Origin: DASQHW01 sp038209365
Lineage (GTDB): Bacteria; Actinomycetota; Acidimicrobiia; IMCC26256; PALSA-610
DNA: 64,000 bases
Assembly (NCBI GenBank): GCA_038209365.1
Contig: JBBQXS010000001.1
Span: 1-64,000 of the forward strand
Direction: 5' to 3'
The stretch's first letter is position 1. The number at the start of each line of letters is the position of its first letter. The position numbers were made by a program, and so were the translations under genes. Below, one piece after another: positions 25,322 through 32,900 of this stretch. Below the pieces are notes generated by a model that saw only the letters and a list, made by a program, of their open reading frames with translations, had not been told where the DNA came from and made no database searches.

Positions 25322-25380
25322 GGGCAAGAGCCCCTGAGAGGGGACGCCTGGTTTAGACGCATGGCGCCACGGAGTGGCGC
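25322..25380 (+). promoter_or_regulatory. Possible structured 5' leader of the ice-binding protein gene
   Basis: GGGCAAGAG is followed by the hairpin CCCC-TGAGA-GGGG (25331-25343), then GGGACGCC, and a second hairpin GCGCCAC-GGA-GTGGCGC at 25364-25380. The GGCAA...GGGACGC part recalls the core of class I c-di-GMP riboswitches, but the usual AAAGCC segment after GACGC is missing. Structured leader or plain hairpin terminator are both possible. Confidence 0.25.
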
Positions 25381-25433
25381 TCGGTCTCCGAGGCACGACG
25401 TTGACCTCTCCCGCAGCACGGAAGAGGCGCGTC

Positions 25434-26462
25434 ATGCATTCGAAGCATTCGGTGAGGACCGCGTTCCGCGCGGTCGGCTCGCGGCGCAGGATTCTCTCGA
25501 TCATTCCGGTGGCAGTCATTACCGCGACCGTCGTCGCCCTCGCGCCCAGCCTCCCCAGCGGAGCCGCGCAAGCGCCGATTGATCTTCAAACCGCGGGCAG
25601 CTTCGCCGTCCTCGCCGGCGCCGGGATCACGAACACCGGCGCAACCACGGTCTGGGGCGACATCGGATCCTTCCCGATCACCACAGAGGACCCCGTGACG
25701 TTGAACGGCACCGATCACGCAGGGGACGCCGTCACGCAACAAGCGAAGGACGATCTCACGACCGCGTACAACCAGGCGGCCGACAGTGGCCCGCCCACGG
25801 CGGTTGGCACCGAGCTCGGTGGTGGACCGCCACTGACACCAGGCGTCTACAACAGTGGCACGCTCGAGATCACCGGAACCTTGACGCTCGACACGCAAGG
25901 CGACCCGTACGCGGTGTTCATCTTCCAATCGGGAGCGACGCTGGTCACTGCGTCGGGCAGCAATGTCACCGTGTTGAACGGCGGCATCGCTTGCAACGTG
26001 TTCTGGCAGGTTCCGAGTTCCGCAACGCTCGGAACAGACTCGCATCTCATCGGAACTGTGCTCGCCGCGACCTCGATCCAAGCGCAAACCAGAGCGACGA
26101 TCCAGGGTCGGTTGCTCGCGGGGACCGCCTCAGTCACGCTCGACACCAACACCATCACCGATCAGGTGTGCGCGAATGCCGTGACTACCACCACCACCAC
26201 GGCGGGCGGCCCCGCGACGACCAGCGCGCCGAGCCTCGTCGCACCGTCGACACCGAGCACTGGCGGCCCGACCGCTTCCACGCCGACCACCGGCCCGGCG
26301 GCGGGGGTGACCACCACCACTTCGGAAACCGGGATTCCCGGTCTTCCCGTCACCGGCTCCGACCCGCGCTTGCCGCTCGCCGGCGTTCTGGCGGTCGGTT
26401 TGGGTGCGTCGATCCTGCGTCTGTCGAACACGCGCCGGCATCGCGGGTCGAACAGCGGCTAA
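25434..26462 (+). CDS. LPxTG-anchored ice-binding-like protein (DUF3494)
   Basis: About 342 residues. A basic signal peptide is followed by a DUF3494 ice-binding domain at about 43-245, with the hallmark opening DLQTAGSFAVLAGAGITNTG, TTVWGDIGS, PGVYNSG and QVPSSATLGTDSHLIGT. Then comes a Thr/Pro-rich linker, and at the end LPVTG, a hydrophobic stretch and an Arg tail, a sortase sorting signal. Family members bind ice or act as adhesins; wall attachment favours an adhesion or cell-surface role. ATG 25434 is in frame with a GAAGAGG site upstream; the frame extends to 25374. No sortase gene is in the window. Confidence 0.85.
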   Translation: MHSKHSVRTAFRAVGSRRRILSIIPVAVITATVVALAPSLPSGAAQAPIDLQTAGSFAVLAGAGITNTGATTVWGDIGSFPITTEDPVTLNGTDHAGDAVTQQAKDDLTTAYNQAADSGPPTAVGTELGGGPPLTPGVYNSGTLEITGTLTLDTQGDPYAVFIFQSGATLVTASGSNVTVLNGGIACNVFWQVPSSATLGTDSHLIGTVLAATSIQAQTRATIQGRLLAGTASVTLDTNTITDQVCANAVTTTTTTAGGPATTSAPSLVAPSTPSTGGPTASTPTTGPAAGVTTTTSETGIPGLPVTGSDPRLPLAGVLAVGLGASILRLSNTRRHRGSNSG

Positions 26463-26540
26463 CCGTCAATCTTGCGTCATCAGAGCGCGCACCTTGTGGC
26501 AATCGTGGGGAGGATGCTGGATGCGCACAGCGCGGCTGCC

Positions 26541-26546
26541 TAGATT
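26541..26546 (+). promoter_or_regulatory. -10 box TAGATT, leaderless
   Basis: TAGATT lies eight bases before ATG 26555 in a gene with no ribosome site, as expected for a leaderless transcript. Confidence 0.45.
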
Positions 26547-26554
26547 CGCTACAC

Positions 26555-26833
26555 ATGCCCACCTATCGCTACCGCCGGGCGAGCGACACGGAGCCGGTCG
26601 AGGTGGTCGCAGCGTCGTACGAGCTCGCGCCGTCGGGTGTTGCCGTCTTCCACGACGTGACCGAGGAGAACGGTGAGCGGCTGCGAAGGACTGTCGAGGT
26701 ACGACGCGTGCGCATCGCGGGCGAGGTCGAGGTCGTCGAGCGCGTGGACGCGCGCGACGTAGCGCTGCGCCTGGAGTCACTCGTTCGCGCGCGCAACGTC
26801 GAGTTCGCATATTCGCGCGCACGGGAGCGCTGA
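26555..26833 (+). CDS. Small hypothetical beta-rich protein
   Basis: 92 residues, highly charged, with alternating strands such as PVEVVAASYELAPSGVAVFHDV and EVEVVERVDARDVALRLESL. There is no signal peptide or cysteine. The start is supported by the leaderless -10 box rather than by a ribosome site. It converges with the cytidylyltransferase gene, leaving 43 bases. I do not recognise the family. Confidence 0.5.
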   Translation: MPTYRYRRASDTEPVEVVAASYELAPSGVAVFHDVTEENGERLRRTVEVRRVRIAGEVEVVERVDARDVALRLESLVRARNVEFAYSRARER

Positions 26834-26876
26834 CTCTTCGCTGCCGCGCCGAGCGCGCGATCATGCGCGCCGGTCT

Positions 26877-27296
26877 TCACGCTCCAAGTGCGCGCCTTCG
26901 CAAGGTGCTCGAGACACCTTCCGTATAGGGAAGAAAGATGCACTCGACCCCCAACCCCTGCAGTTGGCGTCGGTAGGACTGGTACTTCTCGGCGTCGAAC
27001 CAGTCGTCACCGACCACCCAACGATGGAAGCCGAGCCTTTCCCAGATCGCGATCTTGTCCTGGGTGTGCTGCGGGATGACGGCATCGACGCCGCGTAGTG
27101 CGGCGACGAGCTCGCGGCGCTCGTCATAGGGCACTGCCGGAGCGTGACCCTTGTATTCGCGGATCAGCTCGTCCGTCGAGACGCCGACGACGAGGGTGTC
27201 GCCGAGCGCGGCGGCCGCTTGAATCATCCGAACATGTCCTACGTGCAGAAGGTCGAAGGCCCCTGCCGTGTACACAATCCCACCCGAACGTCTCAT
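26877..27296 (-). CDS. Glycerol-3-phosphate cytidylyltransferase-like enzyme
   Basis: About 139 residues in the TagD-type nucleotidyltransferase fold: the HxGH motif in FDLLHVGHVRM (H18, H21), VVGVSTDELI, and the second signature TEGVSST near residue 124. Such enzymes make CDP-glycerol or related CDP-alcohols from CTP. ATG 27296 has AAGGAGTGGGG directly upstream, so the longer frame to 27341 is not used. It is the last gene of a minus-strand run with an O-antigen ligase and a flippase. A CDP-alcohol phosphotransferase at 39479 could use its product, which is inference. Confidence 0.8.
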   Translation of the reverse strand: MRRSGGIVYTAGAFDLLHVGHVRMIQAAAALGDTLVVGVSTDELIREYKGHAPAVPYDERRELVAALRGVDAVIPQHTQDKIAIWERLGFHRWVVGDDWFDAEKYQSYRRQLQGLGVECIFLPYTEGVSSTLRRRALGA

Positions 27297-27337
27297 CCCC
27301 ACTCCTTGGTACAGGTCCATCACTCCAGCAATCTGTT

Positions 27338-28654
27338 TCACGCGCGGCTACTGCCTGCGACAGGCGTCTCATCGTTCGCGTGTCGTCGTGCGACGCTGAG
27401 CCATGCGATGCACACGAAGAACCAGGTGCTCGCGACGTTGGTCGCTGCCCCCAGCCCTTCATAGAACACGCCGTCGACGACGAGGAACGTGATGACGCCG
27501 AGGATGAGTGCTCGGTCCATACGGAGCGCGGGAACGGCCCTGATCGGGAGGCGCCGGACGCCGAGTATCAACGCGGACAGGAGTGCCAGCCATGTGGCGA
27601 GTCCGACCAGACCGAGCTCGACGAACACGTTGACGGCCGCGTTGTGCCCGCCACCTACCTTCAGTGTGTCGTAGAAGAGTCCGCGCGAAGCGGTGACGCC
27701 GTAACCGAACATCGGCTTTTGCTCGATCGCGGTCCTGGCGGTCTGCCACACCTCGGTGCGCGAGTTGAGGGAGGAGATCTGCGAGGAAGTTTCGCCACGC
27801 TCGAAGTAGTCGACGACGTGTCCGCCTGCGAGGAGGGCGATGGCGATCACCACGACGATCAGGACGATCTGCAGCTCCAGGACTGCCCGCCCGCCTCGGA
27901 GCGCCAGGAGCACGACCAAGATGCCGACGAGGCATCCGGCGACCGCGCCGCGCGTTTGTGACGCGAGCGCTCCTCCGCCGACGATCGCCAGCGCCAACCC
28001 GTACGCGGCCCGCGACCAGACAGGGCCCGGGCGATATCGACGGGCCGCGGCGAGATAGCCGACGGCCAGCAGCGCGGCCAGCCCCATGAGCACTCCCGAC
28101 ACCGTGGGGTGGATCGCCAGCCAGGTGAAGCGTCCGGCTTGAAGCTTCGTGACGGGCGGGGAGTGCACGAACACGCCGTAGACGACAGAGGCTGCGACCA
28201 GTGCGATGTAGCCGTGCGCGAACCAGTGAAGGTCGGCCCTCGTGGCCTTGCGTGCGGCGACCAACGTGAGGCCGAGGAGCACACACATCTGTCCGGCTCG
28301 GACCACTGCGTACTGCGGGTACGCGGAGGAGACGACGGAGAGCACCATCAACCCCACGAAGAAGCGGGCGAGGTACAGGTGGGGGGGCGTGCGACGTACG
28401 CGGGGCGGACGCCCGTGCGCGAGAGCGAGGTAGAGCCCGATGACACAGTAAAGAGCGAGCTCCACGAGCACGAGACCGTCGATCTTGGCGCCGAACGCGT
28501 TGTTGGGGTCTCGCACCCGAAGCTTGTAATCGCTCGCGAGGATGAGGGTCAGGGTGCAGATCCCGAACCACCATCGTGCCCTCGCATCGGGTCGGAGACT
28601 GCGCGGCATCTCCGACGAAGCGAATACCACCGGACGCTGCAACAGATCTGTCAT
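27338..28654 (-). CDS. O-antigen ligase/polymerase-like membrane protein
   Basis: 438 residues with about ten to twelve hydrophobic helices and a large outside loop in the second half. The Wzy/WaaL-type ligase segment SLNSRTEVWQTARTAIEQKP, followed by FGYGVTASRG and GGGHNAAVNVFVELGLVG, is characteristic. It should polymerise or transfer an undecaprenyl-linked glycan on the outer face of the membrane. ATG 28654 overlaps the stop of the flippase gene, so the two are translationally coupled. The frame continues upstream into the flippase but codes nothing sensible there. Confidence 0.85.
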   Translation of the reverse strand: MTDLLQRPVVFASSEMPRSLRPDARARWWFGICTLTLILASDYKLRVRDPNNAFGAKIDGLVLVELALYCVIGLYLALAHGRPPRVRRTPPHLYLARFFVGLMVLSVVSSAYPQYAVVRAGQMCVLLGLTLVAARKATRADLHWFAHGYIALVAASVVYGVFVHSPPVTKLQAGRFTWLAIHPTVSGVLMGLAALLAVGYLAAARRYRPGPVWSRAAYGLALAIVGGGALASQTRGAVAGCLVGILVVLLALRGGRAVLELQIVLIVVVIAIALLAGGHVVDYFERGETSSQISSLNSRTEVWQTARTAIEQKPMFGYGVTASRGLFYDTLKVGGGHNAAVNVFVELGLVGLATWLALLSALILGVRRLPIRAVPALRMDRALILGVITFLVVDGVFYEGLGAATNVASTWFFVCIAWLSVARRHANDETPVAGSSRA

Positions 28655-29934
28655 CGCGTGAACGCTCCCGCTGATGTGAGCACTTCTTCGTAGGACTGAG
28701 GTGCAATGCGTGCTTGCGGGATGAGCACGCGCTGGCGGATGACGAGGCCCAGCGTGACGGTGCCGAGGGCCATCGTCGCGGGGACCCAACTCGGTGAGGC
28801 GTGCAGGGGAAACACGACCACCGCCACGGCGGTGAGCGAGACGACCGTCTCGAACACCCGGAGCACGAACACCCTGACGTGCATCCCCGTCACCGCGGCC
28901 AACGTGCCGTAGGGCATGAGCACGCCCGCCGCCGCCGCGTAGAGGACCCAGCCGAATACGGCAATGCCGTCGATCGAGAACTTCGCGTCGGTCACGATGC
29001 CACCGGCCCAGGGAAGCAACGCGGCGGCGATGCCCCCTGCGGCGAGCACTGACACGAACAGCGTCAGCGCACCGACGTCGGCGTGACGAATCAGCGCGGC
29101 GGCGGACTCTCGCTTCCTGGCGGCATAGGTGGCGAAGAGATAGCCACCGATGCCGTTGACGATGAGGAGCGTCGGCGCGGTATAGACACGTGCTGCCTCG
29201 AGCGCTCCGAATACCACGGTCCCGGTGGCGATGACGACGAGGATCCTCATCGCCGTGAGCATCGCCGGCCGAACGGCCTGTTGCGCCGCGCGCCACCCGC
29301 CGAACTGCAGCACCGAAGCCACGTCGCCGAGACGCCACGGTGCGAGCTCGAGCTCGGAATGGGGCAGGAGTCGCACCGCAACGATCATGGCGATGATCTG
29401 CGACACGAGCAGCGCCAGCAGGATCTGGAACATGTCGAGCGCCCCGAACACCGCGGCGAAACCCAACCAGCAGATCGTGGCCCCGAGGCATGTGAGATCG
29501 ACGACCATGACTGCCCAAAATCGCAACGACGCCATCAAGAGGCGGCGCAGGAACTCTTCGAGAATGAACGCAGTCGAGGCCACCCCGAACATCACGGATG
29601 CTTGCCAGCTCAGGAGTCCGGCGGCCCAGCACACCGCGGCGCCGACGATGCCGGCGAGCAGCGCACATGAGCAGCCGACGAGCTGCAGTCCGGCACGAAG
29701 ATGGTGCATGCGCCTGTCGAGCACCGTGAGTGAATCGCCGACGAGGCCGGTCGCGATCGCCGTCGCAAGCACGAGCCCACCCGAGATCAACCCGTAGATC
29801 CCGAGACCGTCGGCGCCAAGTGATCGAGCGGCCGCGATGGACAGCACGAGGCTTGCGAGTGCCTGCGCGAGCTGCGCGCCCACCGCGCCCGTCGCCCCTC
29901 GTCCGCGGCGTCCCACGCCGGCAGCGGTCGTCAT
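28651..29934 (-). CDS. Polysaccharide flippase of the MOP/Wzx family
   Basis: 427 residues, about twelve hydrophobic helices, and the usual beginning of lipid-linked oligosaccharide flippases (GAQLAQALASLVLSIAAARSLGADGLGIYGL in two stretches). It likely moves undecaprenyl-linked repeat units across the cytoplasmic membrane for the ligase/polymerase encoded next. It lies ten bases after the giant PKD-repeat protein gene, so the surface protein, flippase, ligase and cytidylyltransferase form one minus-strand operon. Confidence 0.8.
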   Translation of the reverse strand: MTTAAGVGRRGRGATGAVGAQLAQALASLVLSIAAARSLGADGLGIYGLISGGLVLATAIATGLVGDSLTVLDRRMHHLRAGLQLVGCSCALLAGIVGAAVCWAAGLLSWQASVMFGVASTAFILEEFLRRLLMASLRFWAVMVVDLTCLGATICWLGFAAVFGALDMFQILLALLVSQIIAMIVAVRLLPHSELELAPWRLGDVASVLQFGGWRAAQQAVRPAMLTAMRILVVIATGTVVFGALEAARVYTAPTLLIVNGIGGYLFATYAARKRESAAALIRHADVGALTLFVSVLAAGGIAAALLPWAGGIVTDAKFSIDGIAVFGWVLYAAAAGVLMPYGTLAAVTGMHVRVFVLRVFETVVSLTAVAVVVFPLHASPSWVPATMALGTVTLGLVIRQRVLIPQARIAPQSYEEVLTSAGAFTR

Positions 29935-29944
29935 GAGGTCACCG

Positions 29945-32900
29945 TCAGCCCGTCGGTGCGAGAACAGCGACGTTGTCGATCGTGACCGCGGGAGCGGTAC
30001 CGGTCCACGAACCCGACACGTACAGAAGGATCCCGACGTCTCCGGCTGCCTGGAGCGCGGCCGGAGTTGCGCCGGCGGTGGTCACGAGCCAGTTCTGTGG
30101 CTCTTGACTGCTCTGGCGCCACACCTTTGCTCGCAACGTGGTGGTGGTGGTGCCACTGATGACGAACCTCGCTCGCAACACGTCGCCGGGGTTCACCGTG
30201 ACGCCCGCGACGGTGGCGGTCGCCAGGATGGTTTCACCGGCGCCGACCGTTCGGACCAGGTAGGCGATGACCGAGCCGTCGGGCATGTAGCGCAGCTTGA
30301 GGCGGTAGTCGTTGCCGTTGGAGACGCGCCGGCCGATCAGTGAGAAGTAGGCCCCGCCACCGGTGGACGCGCGGTCGAGCGCGACGTCGGTGGTCATGTC
30401 GATGTCGGTCTTCCGCGGGCCGGTCAGGTAGGCGGCGCGGTTCGCGGCCACCGCGCCCGCGATGCGGCCGACGCCGCCGGCAACCGAGAAGCCCGATGCG
30501 GTCCCGGACAGGGTCCATGGTCCGCCGAAGTCGGCAGTGCCGAGCCCGTTGGTGACCGTGCGGTTGAACGTGTCCGATGCGTACTGGACGGCCGGGTCGA
30601 AGACGGTCACCTGGCCGGTCGTGGTGCCGGTACGGCCGTCGTTGTCGGTCACGGTGAGCGTGACCGTGTACGTGCCACCCGTCGCGTACGTGTGTTGCGG
30701 TGTCGGGCCCGTGCCGGTGGCACTGTCGCCGAAGTTCCAGGCGTAGCCGGTGATGGTGCCGACTACGTCGCTGGATCCGCTCCCGTTGAACGACGCAGTC
30801 AGGTTCGACGTGCTCGACGTGAACGCAGCGGTGGGCGGTGGCGGGTTGGTGGCGGTCACGCCGTGCGAGACAGTGGCGGTACGTCCGTCGTTGTCGGTCA
30901 CGGTGAGGGTGACGGTGTACGTGCCACCCGTCGCGTACGTGTGTTGCGGTGTCGCGCCGGTGCCGCTCGTGCTGTCGCCGAAGTTCCAGGCGTAGCCGGT
31001 GATGGTGCCGTCGGCATCGCTGGATGCGCTGCCGTCGAAAGATGCACGGAGGTACGGCACGCTCGACGTGAACGCTGCGGTCGGGAGCGGGGCCTCCGTG
31101 GTGGCCACTTGACCCGTCGTGGTGGCCGTACGGTCGTCATTGTCTGTGACCGTGAGGGTGACGGTGTATGTGCCTGCTGCGGCGTAGGTATGCAGTGGTG
31201 TCGCGCCGGTGCCGGTGGTGCCGTCGCCGAAGTCCCATGCGTAGCCGGTGATCGTGCCGCTGGATCCGGTGCCGTTGAACGATGCCCGGAGGTACGACGT
31301 GCTCGAGGTGAACGCGGCGGTCGGCGGCGGTCCGTGGACGACGAGGGATTCGCTCGCCGTCCCGGTGTTGCCTGCGTTGTCCGTCACGGTGAGCGTGACG
31401 GTGTACGTCCCGCCCGCCGTATAGGTGTGCTGGACGTCGGCGCCGGCGCCCGTCGTGCCGTCGCCGAAGCTCCACGCGTAGTTGCTGATCGTGCCGTCGA
31501 CGTCACTCGATCCGCCACCGTCGAACGACGCGCTGAGGAGGTTCACATCTGTGATGACGAAGAACGCCGTCGGCGGCGGTGCGCTGTCGACCGAGACCGC
31601 GGCAGTGGTCGTGCTGGTCGCTCCTCCGTTGTCGGTGACCGTCAGACTGACGGTGTACGTGCCGGCGGTCGCGTAGGTGTGTTGCGGCGTCGCGCCGGTC
31701 CCGCTGCTCCCGTCGCCGAAGTTCCAAGCGTACGAGACGACCTTGCCATCCTCGTCGATGTCTGTGGATGCGCCGCCGTCGAGCCACGTCTTGAGGTACT
31801 GGGTGTTCGTGGTGAATGACGCGCTCGGTGGTGTGTTCACAGGCGGGCCCGAATCGGCGCCGACGTTGAGGTTGTCGATCGAGACGATCGGGGCGGCGCC
31901 GGCCCACGTACCGGACAGATAGACCAACACGCCGATGTCGCCCGGGGCTTGCAGCGCGGCCGGTGTGGCGCTCGTGTTGGCGATGAGCCATGCCTGGGGC
32001 TCCATCGTGCCCTTGCGCCACACCTTGGCGCTGACCGTCGTGGTCGTCGCACCGGTCACCAGGAATCGGGTGCGGAGAACGTCGCCGGGATTGACGCGCA
32101 GGCCGGGGACAGTGGTGCTCGCGAGGATGGTTTCGGTGCCGCCGACGGTGCGGGTCACGTAGGCGAAGACGGAGCCGTCGGGCTGGTAACGCAGCTTGAG
32201 GCGGTAGTCGTTGCCGTTGGACACGCGCCGACCGATGACCGACACGTATCCGCCGCCGCCGCTCGAGGGAGTGTCGATCGAGAGCTGTGCCTTGATGTCC
32301 ATGTCGGTTTGGTGGATCGAGTTCAGGTACGCGGCGCGGTTGGCGGCGACCGCGCCGGTGATGCGGCCGGCGCCGTTGCCCGTCGAGAACCCTGACGCAG
32401 TGCCGGACAGCGTCCATGGTCCGCCGTTGTCGGCGGTGCCGAGACCGTTGGCGACGACGCGTTCGAATTTGTCGGACGCGTACGCGTCGGTGATGGTGAC
32501 GGTGCCAGTGGTGGTGGCGGTCCCGCCGCGATTGTCGGTGACCGTGAGCGTGATCGTGTAGGTGCCCGCGGTCGCGTAGAGGTGTGAGGGCGTGGCGCCG
32601 GCCGCGGTGCTGTTGTCACCGAAGTCCCACGCGTAGGAGGCGATGGTCCCGTCTTCGTCGGTCGACGTCGAGGTGAACGCGGCCGTGTGGTACGTGACGG
32701 CGGCGGTGAACGACGCGTGCGGAGTGATGTTGGCGGGCGGGGCCGTGACGGTGATGCTGCCGTTGACGTTGCCGGTGCCACCGCGGTTGTCGGTGACGGT
32801 GAGCGTGACGGTGTAGGTGCCGGCGGTCGCGTAGAGGTGTTGGGGTGTCGGGCCGGCGCCGGTGGTGCCGTCACCGAAGTTCCAGGCGTAGGAGGCGATC

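Noticed and set aside
30692..31819. A 375-residue plus-strand frame opposite the PKD repeats
   Set aside because: Its internal repeats (AGGAVAEVPGVAGD) are the reverse image of PKD units; the minus strand holds the real domains.
30606..31850. Regular repeats that could suggest a CRISPR array
   Set aside because: The period is 240-270 bp and the units encode PKD domains; no short repeat-spacer pattern was found anywhere in the window.
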